A DNA stretch of 51,813 nt, taken from NCBI GenBank assembly GCA_009692865.1, contig SHYH01000004.1:1-51813 (forward strand), read 5' to 3'. Positions 42,727-51,543 of the stretch are shown here, piece by piece. The position numbers were made by a program, and so were the translations under genes. The stretch is from Dehalococcoidia bacterium. Lineage in GTDB: Bacteria; Chloroflexota; Dehalococcoidia; Lucifugimonadales; GCA-2717565. The notes under the pieces are model-generated. The model did not search any database and was not told the origin of the DNA. It saw nothing but the letters and a program-made list of their open reading frames with translations. Numbering within the stretch: the stretch's first letter is position 1; the number at the start of each line of letters is the position of its first letter.

Positions 42727-43593
42727 GTGTTGCTGCGGACAAGCCAGCCGCTGGACATGGCCCTCACCCTCGAGGGGGGCCAGGCCTTTCGATGGCGGAG
42801 GGAAGGCAACGGGTACCAGGGCATCTTGGGGCGGCATCAGCTTCAGGTCAGGAAGTCCCCCAGCGGTGTCCGTTTCCACGCCCTGACCTCGGAAGACGCC
42901 GGCGGGAAGCCCGGTCGGCCCTATCGTGCCTTGCGGGAGGCGCTTTGGCGGTACCTCCGCCTGGACGACGACCTGGAGGCCATCCATTGGGAGCTTGGCA
43001 AGGATCCCGTGATGGCCCAGGCGCTTCAGGCCTGCCGGGGGCTTCGCCTGCTGCGCCAGGAGCCCTGGGAGTGCCTGGCCTGTTTCATCTGCTCGGTGGA
43101 CTCCAACATCCCTCGCATCATCGGGACCGTGGAGCGCCTGGCCCAAACTTTTGGTGCGCCCATTGCCACGGGCCAGGGGGCCGTCCATGCCTTTCCCACG
43201 CCCCAGGCGGTTGCCGAGGTGGGCGAAGGGGCGTTACGCCGATTGGGGCTGGGCTTTCGCGCCCCGTATCTCTGGCGCTCCGCCCGCATGATCGCCGACG
43301 GCGAGGTGAACCTGGAGGGCCTGCGGTCGCTCCCCTATGCGGAGGCGAAGCGGGCTCTCGTGACGCTTCCAGGGGTGGGCGAGAAGGTGGCCGACTGCGT
43401 GCTGGCCTTCTCCCTGGACAAGCTGGAGGCCTTCCCCATCGACCGGTGGGTGCGCCGGGCCCTCATCGAGGAGTACCTGGGCGGCCAACGCTGGACGGAC
43501 CGGGCGCTGCGAGAGTGGGCCCAGGAGCGCTTCGGCTCCCTGGGCGCCTACGCCCAGCAGTACCTCTTCCAGTGGAAGCGGGGAAGGGCCTAA
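42727..43593 (+). CDS. ogg: 8-oxoguanine DNA glycosylase/AP lyase (OGG1 type)
   Basis: The 288-residue base-excision repair enzyme has the HhH-GPD motif TLPGVGEKVADCVLAFSL, with the catalytic Lys220 and later Asp239 (FPIDRWVRR), typical of bifunctional OGG1-type glycosylases rather than AlkA (which has no Lys). The N-terminal TBP-like domain has LTLEGGQAFRWRREG. The start is GTG 42727, 1 nt after the helicase stop; the longer frame from 42553 lies inside dinG and is spurious. The pairing with DinG suggests a DNA-repair operon. A perfect long palindrome follows. Confidence 0.9.
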   Translation: MLLRTSQPLDMALTLEGGQAFRWRREGNGYQGILGRHQLQVRKSPSGVRFHALTSEDAGGKPGRPYRALREALWRYLRLDDDLEAIHWELGKDPVMAQALQACRGLRLLRQEPWECLACFICSVDSNIPRIIGTVERLAQTFGAPIATGQGAVHAFPTPQAVAEVGEGALRRLGLGFRAPYLWRSARMIADGEVNLEGLRSLPYAEAKRALVTLPGVGEKVADCVLAFSLDKLEAFPIDRWVRRALIEEYLGGQRWTDRALREWAQERFGSLGAYAQQYLFQWKRGRA

Positions 43594-43628
43594 GAAGCGT
43601 TCGAGCCACCACTTCAGCTTTGGAGCAG

Positions 43629-43694
43629 GTTCTTTCGGAGAGGCATGGGGAACCTTTCTTGCAAGAAAGGTTCCCCATGCCTCTCCGAAAGAAC
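43629..43694. terminator. Perfect 66-nt palindrome between ogg and cca
   Basis: Left arm 43629-43661 (starts GTTCTTTCGGAGAGGCATGG) is exactly complementary to right arm 43662-43694 with no spacer. It lies between convergent genes and could end both transcripts, but lacks a strong U-tract. It may also be a mobile or repeated palindromic unit. Confidence 0.65.
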
Positions 43695-43711
43695 ACTCAC
43701 CCTTTAGTTTC

Positions 43712-44947
43712 CTACCCCACCAACCGCCGCACCAGCGCCACCTCCTCCTCCCTTGAGGTGGTCTCCCCGTTCAGCCGGGCGCGATGAAGGGCGTCCAGGA
43801 TCCTCCCCAGGAAGGGGCCAGCGGGCACGCCCTGGGCCAGCAGGTCGTCCCCCGTAAGCAGAGCCCGGACGTACCGCAGGCGAGTCAGGTACTCCTGAAG
43901 CCACCGTTGGGCGTGGGCGCGGTGCTCCAGCGCCAGGGCCGCCTCCAGGGCAGGCGGGGCGTACTCCTTCAGGACCGCCTCCACCTCACTGGGCCGCAGT
44001 CCTGGGTCATCCAGGAAGGAGAGGGCCCCGCGCAGACGACCCACGTCCTCCACCACACGCCGCCAGTCTACTGGCGCGTTAAGGCGGGCCACCAGACCCT
44101 TCGCCTCCTCGTCGGTGAGGGAGTGGGCCAGGAGGGACAGGTAGGCCAGGGGGTGGGCTTCCCTGCGCTGCCGTAGCCTCAGGGTGGCTTCCTGCAGGCC
44201 TGGCTCCCAGCGGAGAGGCCGGTGGATGGCCGAGAGGACGCCCAGCTCCTGGGCCCGGCGGAAGACCCGCTCCGGGGCGGGTTCGTCGAGGATGCGCTCC
44301 ACCTCATGGCGCAGGCGGTCGGGGCTGATGGCGGCCAGGAACGAAACGTCTCGGCGGAGCAGGCGTTCGGTGCCCTCCTCCAGGCGGAGGCCTAGGCGCT
44401 GCTCGTAGCGGAGCCCGCGCAGGATGCGAGTGGCGTCGTCTTGGAAGTTGCGGTCGTGGAGCGCCCGCACCAGCCCCCGGGCCAGGTCCTCCTGCCCTCC
44501 AAGGGGGTCCAGCAACTCGCCCCATCGCTGAGGCGACAGGGCAACGGCCATGGCGTTGATGGTGAAGTCTCGTCGCCCCAGGTCCTCGGCGATGGGGGCT
44601 GTCTCCACCTGAGGCAAGGCCCCTGGAGAGGCGTATCGCTCTCGGCGGGCCGTGGCCAGGTCAACCTCGATCCCTGCGATCCGCAGCTTGAAGGTCAGGA
44701 ACTGAGACCGCATCAGCACCTCGGTCTCCCCGGCGGCTGCCAGCCGTGACGCCAGTGCAGAGGCATCGCCCTCCACCGCCAGGTCGAGCTCCCTGGGGGG
44801 CTTGCCCAGCAGGAGGTCTCGGACGGGCCCGCCGACCAGGTAGGTTTGGATGCCAAGTTCGAAGGCCGTCCTCCCTAGCCGCTGCGCCAGGGCAAGGGCG
44901 GCGGGCGCCAGGTGGGCTTCCAAGAGGGGGGCTACGTTAGGGGCCAT
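43712..44947 (-). CDS. cca: CCA-adding tRNA nucleotidyltransferase / poly(A) polymerase family
   Basis: The 411-residue class II nucleotidyltransferase has YLVGGPVRDLLLGKPPRELDLAVEGD (GGxVRD at about 39-44 and the DxD-type acids), RRDFTINAMA, and the C-terminal RRAQELGVL-type helical tRNA-binding part. CCA-adding or A-adding activity cannot be separated by eye. Both tRNA genes in this window already encode CCA, so the enzyme is probably used for repair or RNA tailing. GAGAGG precedes the ATG. It converges with ogg. Confidence 0.92.
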   Translation of the reverse strand: MAPNVAPLLEAHLAPAALALAQRLGRTAFELGIQTYLVGGPVRDLLLGKPPRELDLAVEGDASALASRLAAAGETEVLMRSQFLTFKLRIAGIEVDLATARRERYASPGALPQVETAPIAEDLGRRDFTINAMAVALSPQRWGELLDPLGGQEDLARGLVRALHDRNFQDDATRILRGLRYEQRLGLRLEEGTERLLRRDVSFLAAISPDRLRHEVERILDEPAPERVFRRAQELGVLSAIHRPLRWEPGLQEATLRLRQRREAHPLAYLSLLAHSLTDEEAKGLVARLNAPVDWRRVVEDVGRLRGALSFLDDPGLRPSEVEAVLKEYAPPALEAALALEHRAHAQRWLQEYLTRLRYVRALLTGDDLLAQGVPAGPFLGRILDALHRARLNGETTSREEEVALVRRLVG

Positions 44948-44973
44948 GACAAGAGGCCTCTCCTACGCGGGGC

Positions 44974-45070
44974 CAGGGCGTGCCACCGACAAGTCGAGTG
45001 TCTTCGACCTGCACCCACGTCCAGTAAGGTCTTTCACCGCTGGGCCGGTGCTGGCGATGGTCGGCGTGGG
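44974..45070. repeat. Dispersed repeat R2, copy 2
   Basis: Matches copy 1 at 35736-35859 in the same orientation, without its 28-bp extra segment. Both copies lie just upstream of a minus-strand gene start. Confidence 0.7.
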
Positions 45071-45167
45071 TTCCCTTCTCAAGAGAGGTCTAACCTGAAG
45101 ATAGCGTCTGCAAGGAGTTCGCTGCGACGGCGGTAGTATAGCACAGGCGTCCTGGGGGTGTTTTGCT

Positions 45168-45196
45168 TTGACACGCCTCTCGGTCCCTCTTACAAT
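45168..45196 (+). promoter_or_regulatory. Near-perfect sigma70 promoter of rnc-ftsY
   Basis: TTGACA (45168-45173) and TACAAT (45191-45196) are separated by 17 nt, one base from full consensus. Predicted start about 45203. Confidence 0.85.
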
Positions 45197-45233
45197 GGGT
45201 TCGCTGTTGCTAGACTGAGGGGTGGTGGGCATC

Positions 45234-45944
45234 ATGGACCTGGCGGCTTTGGAAGCGTCTCTGGGTGTCTCCTTCAAGGACCGGGGGCTCCTGCGCTTGG
45301 CGTTGCTGCATGCCTCCTACGCTAATGAGCATCCCGACCAGGTTGAGGGGTCCAACGAGCGCCTGGAGTTTTTGGGCGACGCCGTGCTAGAGTGCGTCGT
45401 TACGGAGGAGCTCTACCGACGACAGCCGGGGCTGTCGGAAGGCGACATGACCGTTCTCCGGTCCGCCCTGGTCAGCGGCCAACGTCTGGCCCAGGTGGCC
45501 CGGGACCTGGGGCTGGGCGCCTACCTTGTCCTGGGGATTGGTGAGGAGCGAAGCGGGGGCCGGGAGCGGGAGTCGAACCTAGCGGCCGTCTTTGAGGCGG
45601 TCCTAGGCGCTCTCTTCCTGGACCAGGGGTACCGCAAGTGCTGTCAGGTGGTGCGTCGTCCCCTTGGCGTGGAGCTGCGGCGGCTGGGCCGCCAGGGTGC
45701 GCCCGCCGACGCCAAGACCCAGCTCCAGCAGCTCCTGCAGACTCGCGGAGGCTCTCCCCCTCGCTACCGGACCGCGGAAGAGACGGGCCCTGATCACGAC
45801 CGCCGTTTCACGGTGGAGGTGTGCGCCGGAGACCAGGTGCTGGGGACCGGCTGGGGGCGGCGCAGGGCTCTCGCCGAGCAGCAGGCAGCCCGCCAGGCCC
45901 TCGTGGGGCTACAAGAGCGGGCGTCCGTGCTTTCCACCTCGTAG
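45234..45944 (+). CDS. rnc: Ribonuclease III
   Basis: A dsRNA endonuclease of about 236 residues for rRNA and mRNA processing. The signature NERLEFLGDAVLECVVTEEL is at about 41-60, followed by the second acid region ESNLAAVFEAVLGALFLDQGY. The C-terminal dsRNA-binding domain (about 155-230) reads DAKTQLQQLLQ to AEQQAARQAL. The start may be GTG 45222 or ATG 45234; GAGGGGTGG fits ATG 45234 better. It is 30 nt upstream of ftsY. Confidence 0.95.
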   Translation: MDLAALEASLGVSFKDRGLLRLALLHASYANEHPDQVEGSNERLEFLGDAVLECVVTEELYRRQPGLSEGDMTVLRSALVSGQRLAQVARDLGLGAYLVLGIGEERSGGRERESNLAAVFEAVLGALFLDQGYRKCCQVVRRPLGVELRRLGRQGAPADAKTQLQQLLQTRGGSPPRYRTAEETGPDHDRRFTVEVCAGDQVLGTGWGRRRALAEQQAARQALVGLQERASVLSTS

Positions 45945-45974
45945 TAGCCTTGGTAGGGCAGCGGAAAGGAGCTC

Positions 45975-46949
45975 ATGCCCCTCTTCTCGTGGTTGCGTCG
46001 AGGCCCTGAGGACCAGCGGCGGCTCACCGATGCCGTGGCCAAGACCCGTGAGGGGTGGTTGGGCCGGGTGGCGAGCCTCTTCCGCCAGGGCGAGGTGGGC
46101 CAGCCCTTCTGGGATGAGCTGGAGGAGCGCCTTCTCGCCGCCGACGTTGGCGTCCCCACGACCCAGCGCCTTCTGGAGGCCCTGAGGCAGCGCGCGCGAC
46201 AGGAGGGGTGGGCCCAGGCTGGCCAGCTCTTGGAGACGTTGAAGGCGGAGATGGTCTCCGTGCTCTCGGTGCGCAGCGGCAGCGCCCTCCTCAACGCTGA
46301 CGATGGAGACCTTCCGAAGCCCCTGGTCCTGCTGGTGGTGGGCGTGAACGGGGTGGGGAAGACCACCAGCATCGCCAAGCTGGCCGCTCGCCTCAAGGCC
46401 CAGGGCCGCTCGGTGCTCCTGGGCGCGGGCGACACCTTTCGGGCCGCTGGGATCGAGCAGCTTCAGGTGTGGGCCCAACGGGTGGGGGTGGAGGTCATTG
46501 CCCACCAGGCGGGCAGCGATCCCGCTGGGGTCGCCTTCGACGCCGTGAGCGCGGCGCGCTCACGCGGCAGCGATGTGGTGATCCTGGACACCGCGGGGCG
46601 CCTGCACACCAAGCATAACCTGATGGAGGAGATGCGGAAGGTGTCGCGGGTGATCGGGAGGCTGGTGGAGGGGGCGCCCCATGAGGTGCTGCTGGTGCTG
46701 GACGGCACCACGGGGCAGAACGGCCTGACCCAGGCGAGGAGCTTCACCGAGGCCATCGGCTGCACGGGGGTGTTTCTGGCCAAGATGGACGGCACCGCAA
46801 GAGGAGGCATCGTCCTGGCCATCGGCCATGAGCTGGGCCTGCCGGTGCTCTTTGTCGGCACGGGCGAGGGCCTTCAGGATATGGCCCCCTTCGCGCCGGA
46901 GGAGTTTGTGGAGGCCCTTTTTGCTGCTCCTTTCCCTGCATCACGGTAG
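45975..46949 (+). CDS. ftsY: SRP receptor GTPase FtsY
   Basis: The 324-residue membrane-associated receptor of the signal recognition particle has an N domain (about 15-100) and a G domain with P-loop VVGVNGVGKTTS (122-132), DTFRAAGIEQL, VILDTAGRLHTK, the G4 motif AKMDGTARGG (usually TKLDGTAKGG), and FVGTGEGLQDMAPF. The acidic A domain of E. coli FtsY is absent, as in many bacteria. GGAAAGGAG precedes the ATG. Co-transcribed with rnc. Confidence 0.96.
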   Translation: MPLFSWLRRGPEDQRRLTDAVAKTREGWLGRVASLFRQGEVGQPFWDELEERLLAADVGVPTTQRLLEALRQRARQEGWAQAGQLLETLKAEMVSVLSVRSGSALLNADDGDLPKPLVLLVVGVNGVGKTTSIAKLAARLKAQGRSVLLGAGDTFRAAGIEQLQVWAQRVGVEVIAHQAGSDPAGVAFDAVSAARSRGSDVVILDTAGRLHTKHNLMEEMRKVSRVIGRLVEGAPHEVLLVLDGTTGQNGLTQARSFTEAIGCTGVFLAKMDGTARGGIVLAIGHELGLPVLFVGTGEGLQDMAPFAPEEFVEALFAAPFPASR

Positions 46950-46952
46950 CCT

Positions 46953-46981
46953 GTGACCTCCATCGCCGATCTGCCTATAGT
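46953..46981 (+). promoter_or_regulatory. Putative promoter of the surface-glycosylation block
   Basis: GTGACC (46953-46958) and TATAGT (46976-46981) are 17 nt apart. The predicted start lies about 30 nt before the ATG at 47017. Confidence 0.45.
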
Positions 46982-47016
46982 TACCCTGGCCGCAACCAGG
47001 GCGTGGTCACTGCATC

Positions 47017-49362
47017 ATGGCTGACGTTCTGCTCTGGCTCATTGCCGTGGAGGTTGTGGGCCTGGCTGCGTGGCCGGTGGCCTACACCCTCCTCCCGTTC
47101 CTCAAGGATCGAGGCTACGCCCTCAGCAAGCCCCTGGGTCTGCTCCTGCTGACCTATCCGGTCTGGCTCCTGGGAAGCTTGCAGCTTCTCCCCGCCACTC
47201 GTGTCACCGTGTTTGGCGTGTTGGGCCTTCTGGTTGTGGGGGGTGGGGTTCTCTTTTGGCGACGCCGGCAGGAGTTCCTGGCCTACGTCCGTCGAGAAAA
47301 AGGCACCCTCCTCGTCACCGAGGCCGTTTTCATCGCCCTGTACCTGGCGTGGGTGGGGTACCGCCTGTTCGACCCCGCCATTAACATCACCGAAAAGCCC
47401 ATGGACTTCGCCTTCCTCAACGCCTCCCTCCGGGCTCACTACTTTCCACCGGAGGACCCGTGGCTGGCAGGACAGCCCCTCAGCTACTACTACCTGGGCC
47501 ACCTGATGATGGCCACCCTGGCGAAGCTCACGCGGATCCTTCCCGCTGTTGCATACAACCTGGCCCTGGCCCTCCTGACGGCCTTGGCGGGGGCGGCTGC
47601 CTTTAGCCTCGTGGTCACCCTGGTGACGGGCGTCTCCCGCGAGGTGGCTGCCAGGAGGGCGTGGGTCTACGGCCTCTTGGGCGTCGTGCTGCTGGTGGTC
47701 GTGTCCAACTTGTTGGGGGTCTTCGAGGGGTTGCGGCTATCGGGTGTGGGGTCGTCGGGCTTCTGGGGGTGGCTCCAGGTCAAGGGGCTGGAAGGCCCCA
47801 ACCCCACCGAAAGCTGGGTCCCCCAGGAGCACTGGTGGTGGTGGCGCTCCACCCGCATCATCGATACCCTGAAAGACGGCCAGAGCCTGGACTACACCAT
47901 CAACGAGTTCCCCTTCTTCAGCTTTCTCCTGGGCGACTTGCACGCCCACGTCATGTCCCTCCCCTTCGTGCTCCTGGTGCTGGGCTACTGCCTGAACTTC
48001 CTGCGAGACCCCACGGCGGAGGACCGGCCCTACTCGTGGCGGCGATTGCCCTTCCTGGGCACGTTGGCCCTGGCTTTGGGGGCTTTGGGTTTCATAAACC
48101 TCTGGGACCTGCCCATCTTCGCCCTGGTGGTGGCGGGGGCTCTCTTCCTTCGATTCCTGATGGCTAACCCTCAAGGCGCCCTCCTCCGCACCGGCCTGCG
48201 GGCCCTCCCGCTTATGGGGCTGGTGCTGCCCTTGGCCTGGCTCCTCTACGCCCCTTTTTACACCTCTTTCAGCAGCCAGGTTTCCGGCCTGTGGCCTGTT
48301 CAAGGCCCGACGACTCGTTACGTCCACTTTCTCATCATCTGGGGCCTGTTTCTGGCCCCCGTGGCGGCCATGACCCTCGGCCACCTGGCGTCTCTCCTGC
48401 GACAGGACCGGCGGCTGACCTTCAACGCCGTGGTTGTCTTGGGGGTGGTGGCGGCGCCATTTCTCGTGTGGGCGCTGGCCAACGTGCTTGTGGGGGAGTC
48501 GCCGGCCTGGGTCGCCTCACGGCTAGCGCATCTTCTCCCGTTCCTGGCTCTGGGGTGGGCCTCCCTCTACGGGGTGCTGGAAGGGGCGCGGCGCCAGGCC
48601 CCGGTCTCGTTGCTCGTCACCCTGGGGCTGGTGTTCACGGCGACCATCCTGCTGATGTTCCCCGAGCTTTTCTACGTCGGGGACCTTTTCAACAATCGTA
48701 TGAACACGGTGTTCAAGCTCTCCTACCAGGCGTGGGTGCTCCTTGCTCTGGCTAGCGCCAGCGCCCTATACTACTGGCAAGGACAACTCCAGCAGGCGCC
48801 GTGGGGATGGAAGCTGGCCCATAGTGGTGCGTGGGCCCTGTTCTTTCTCTTGCTGGCGGGCTCTCTCTACTATCCGGCGGCGGCGGCCTACTCCAAGGCA
48901 GGCGGGTTTCAAGGCTCGCCGACCCTGGATGGCCTCGCCTACGTGAAGGAGGAGATTCCGGGGGAGTACGAGGCCATCCAGGAGCTCCAGGCCAAGGCGC
49001 CGTTAGGTGCTCGCATGATAGAAGCGGTGGGCGACGACTACTCCTCGTACGGCCGGGTGTCGGCGAGCACGGGGATCCCTACGCTCCTGGGCTGGGAGGG
49101 GCATGAGCTCCAGTGGCGCGGATCCAGCAAGCCCCTGGAGGGACGAAAGGAGATCGTGGACCGCATCTACCGCACCCTGGATGCCGCCCATGCCGAGGCT
49201 CTACTGGCCCAGGAGGGCATTGAGTACGTTGTCGTCGGGCCGCGAGAGGTCTCCCGGTACGGCCTGATGGGCATGGAGAAGTTCGACGCCTTTATGGACC
49301 GTTTCTTCAGCCAGGACGGGTTCATCGTGTATCAGAGGCGGCCTGCTGGAGGTGGCAAGTGA
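47017..49362 (+). CDS. DUF2298 family polytopic membrane protein
   Basis: The 781-residue protein has at least twelve predicted membrane helices. The family signature region follows the first helices: EKPMDFAFLNASLRAHYFPP, then EDPWLAGQPLSYYYLGHLMM, FPFFSFLLGDLHAHVMSLPF and LFNNRMNTVFKLSYQAWVL. This family (Chlor_Arch_YYY) is found in Chloroflexota and archaea and resembles multi-span lipid-linked glycosyltransferases; the acidic residues near the first loop could bind a metal. The biochemical activity is not known. The stop overlaps the next gene by 4 nt (GTGA). Confidence 0.87.
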   Translation: MADVLLWLIAVEVVGLAAWPVAYTLLPFLKDRGYALSKPLGLLLLTYPVWLLGSLQLLPATRVTVFGVLGLLVVGGGVLFWRRRQEFLAYVRREKGTLLVTEAVFIALYLAWVGYRLFDPAINITEKPMDFAFLNASLRAHYFPPEDPWLAGQPLSYYYLGHLMMATLAKLTRILPAVAYNLALALLTALAGAAAFSLVVTLVTGVSREVAARRAWVYGLLGVVLLVVVSNLLGVFEGLRLSGVGSSGFWGWLQVKGLEGPNPTESWVPQEHWWWWRSTRIIDTLKDGQSLDYTINEFPFFSFLLGDLHAHVMSLPFVLLVLGYCLNFLRDPTAEDRPYSWRRLPFLGTLALALGALGFINLWDLPIFALVVAGALFLRFLMANPQGALLRTGLRALPLMGLVLPLAWLLYAPFYTSFSSQVSGLWPVQGPTTRYVHFLIIWGLFLAPVAAMTLGHLASLLRQDRRLTFNAVVVLGVVAAPFLVWALANVLVGESPAWVASRLAHLLPFLALGWASLYGVLEGARRQAPVSLLVTLGLVFTATILLMFPELFYVGDLFNNRMNTVFKLSYQAWVLLALASASALYYWQGQLQQAPWGWKLAHSGAWALFFLLLAGSLYYPAAAAYSKAGGFQGSPTLDGLAYVKEEIPGEYEAIQELQAKAPLGARMIEAVGDDYSSYGRVSASTGIPTLLGWEGHELQWRGSSKPLEGRKEIVDRIYRTLDAAHAEALLAQEGIEYVVVGPREVSRYGLMGMEKFDAFMDRFFSQDGFIVYQRRPAGGGK

Positions 49363-51503
49363 GGGAGGCGGGCATGGGCGACCCTCTCCTAGCGGGCGCT
49401 TCCCAGGAGACCATCGGGGAGGAACCCAAGTCCGAGGAGCCTAAGGCTGTCCAGGCCGCGCCCTGCGCCTTCGTGCTGCCGTCGCGGGTGGAGTTGGCCC
49501 TCTACGCGGGCCTTGTCCTCATTGCGTTGGTGATGCACCTGTGGGGCCTGGGCTCCCGGGCCATGCACCACGACGAGAGCCTTCACGCCGTGTACGGGTG
49601 GTACCTCTACGAGGGCCGTGGGTACGTCCATGACCCCATGATGCACGGCCCCTTTCAGTTCCACGGCATCGCCTTCATGTATTTCCTCTTCGGCGACAGT
49701 GAGTATACTGCCCGCCTGCTCCCCGCCCTCTTTGGGACCGTCTTGGTGGCCCTGCCCTACTTCCTGAGGAGCAGGCTTGGGACTCTGGGGGCGCTCTTCA
49801 CGGCAGGCTTGTTGGCTTTCTCTCCTGCCATCCTCTACTTCAGCCGCTTCGCCCGCGAAGACATCTATATGGCTGTGTGGGCTCTTGGGCTGGTCATCGC
49901 CGTGTGGAAATACCTGGATACCCAGCAGCACCGCTATCTGTATCTCACTGCCGCCCTTTTGGCCCTGGCCTTCGCCACCAAGGAGACCGCCTATCTTACC
50001 ACCTTTGTCGTGGGAAGCTACCTGTTCATCCTGGCTACTCCTGACCTGGTGGCCTGGGCCCGGGGCCGACTGAAGCCCGCTCAGGCCGATCCTGCTGCCC
50101 GTCTCTTCATCCTGATGCTTGCCCTGACCATTCCTCTTGCGGCTTCAGCCGTGGCTCTGGTGAACTCCTCCCTGGCCAACCCCGATTTCACCCAGGGACG
50201 TGTGGGTCTGCCATCGGGGCTGGCGGCGGGTGTGGTGGCGGCGACGACGGTGCTCGCCCTGTTTTGGGCGGCGTTCCTGCTGGGGCACTCCTGGTGGCGA
50301 GGGGCATGGTGGCGCAGCGCGGCCCTCTTCTGGGGCATCTGGCTGGTCCTCTTCACCGCCCTTTTCACCAACTGGGGAGGCGTCGTCACGGGCCTGTGGC
50401 AGTCCCTGGGCTACTGGATCGCCCAACAGGACGTGGCCCGAGGGGGCCAGCCCTGGTACTACTACTTCGTCATCGGCTTCGTCTATGAGTTCCTGCCCCT
50501 GCTCTTCGCTGCCATCGGGGGGGTGTATTACGCTGTTAAGGGCGATCGCTTTACGCGCTTCCTCGCGTACTGGGTATTGCTGACGCTGCTCCTCTTCTCC
50601 GTGGCCGGGGAGAAGATGCCCTGGCTACTGGTGCAGGTGATGCTGCCCATGATTGTCCTGGCGGGGAAGTTCCTGGGCGATGCGGCCCAGGCCGTCCCCT
50701 GGCGCATGGTGATGGCCCGAGGCGGTTGGATGGCGGCGCCTCTGGTGCCCCTTTTCATTCTTTTCGCCGTGCGGCTGGCGCTGTTCCCCCGGTCCGTTGG
50801 GGGAGCTAACGCCCTCCTCGCGCTGGGCCTGCTTTCGGTGGCGGTGGCGGGGATTCTCACGGCGTTCGGCCTTCTCGCCAGTCGCGTCGGCGTGGGCCCC
50901 GTGCTACGGGTGGCGGCCCTCTCGTTGGCGGGGGTCCTCTTTCTTTTCACTGTACGGGCTGGATGGATTGCTACCTACCGGCACGGTGACACCCCTGTGG
51001 ATATGATGGTGTACACGCAGACCTCTCCCTCCATTCCGCGCATCGCCAAGGAGTTGGACGAGTTGCGTCGGCGCAACGGGGGCAGCCTGAGCATCACGGT
51101 AGACTCCACCGATGGCTACTCATGGCCGTGGGCATGGTACCTGCGGAACACTGAGGGCGTCTCCTACCCCTGCCTCAGCGCCGACCCGGGGTGTACCAGT
51201 ATGAAGACGCCCCCCGACGGTGACGTGGTGTTGCTGGCGTCGCGGAACGAGCCCCTGGCTGTGGGGAAGATGGACGGCTACACCAGGGTGGAGCAGTACC
51301 CCCACCGGTGGTGGTTCCCCGAGTTCTCCACCATGAACTATCGGGGAGTCACCCCCGCCAGCTTCCTCGGCGGCCTCACCAGCCGCGACTCGTGGCGCAC
51401 GCTGTGGGACTACTGGCTGTACCGCAAGATCAAGGGCGAGCTCGGCTCCTCGGACGCGGTGGTGTACTACGGCACCGAGGCGATCCGGCTGGTGCGGCCG
51501 TAG
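49359..51503 (+). CDS. TIGR03663 family membrane protein (GT39/Agl23-like)
   Basis: The 714-residue polytopic membrane protein has about twelve helices. The first loop carries MHHDESLHAVYGWYLYEGRG and HDPMMHGPFQFH, where the HDE/DP acids match the catalytic loop of GT-C glycosyltransferases such as PMT/ArnT. LYFSRFAREDIYMAVWALGL is the family core. The C-terminal 150 residues form a soluble domain. The GTG start at 49359 has GGAGG at the right distance; ATG 49374 is also possible. It is likely involved in moving a sugar from a lipid carrier to an acceptor, by inference. Confidence 0.85.
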   Translation: MREAGMGDPLLAGASQETIGEEPKSEEPKAVQAAPCAFVLPSRVELALYAGLVLIALVMHLWGLGSRAMHHDESLHAVYGWYLYEGRGYVHDPMMHGPFQFHGIAFMYFLFGDSEYTARLLPALFGTVLVALPYFLRSRLGTLGALFTAGLLAFSPAILYFSRFAREDIYMAVWALGLVIAVWKYLDTQQHRYLYLTAALLALAFATKETAYLTTFVVGSYLFILATPDLVAWARGRLKPAQADPAARLFILMLALTIPLAASAVALVNSSLANPDFTQGRVGLPSGLAAGVVAATTVLALFWAAFLLGHSWWRGAWWRSAALFWGIWLVLFTALFTNWGGVVTGLWQSLGYWIAQQDVARGGQPWYYYFVIGFVYEFLPLLFAAIGGVYYAVKGDRFTRFLAYWVLLTLLLFSVAGEKMPWLLVQVMLPMIVLAGKFLGDAAQAVPWRMVMARGGWMAAPLVPLFILFAVRLALFPRSVGGANALLALGLLSVAVAGILTAFGLLASRVGVGPVLRVAALSLAGVLFLFTVRAGWIATYRHGDTPVDMMVYTQTSPSIPRIAKELDELRRRNGGSLSITVDSTDGYSWPWAWYLRNTEGVSYPCLSADPGCTSMKTPPDGDVVLLASRNEPLAVGKMDGYTRVEQYPHRWWFPEFSTMNYRGVTPASFLGGLTSRDSWRTLWDYWLYRKIKGELGSSDAVVYYGTEAIRLVRP

Positions 51504-51543
51504 TTGCAAGCGTTGCTCCAGACCGGTGGGCAAGAGGTATGTT

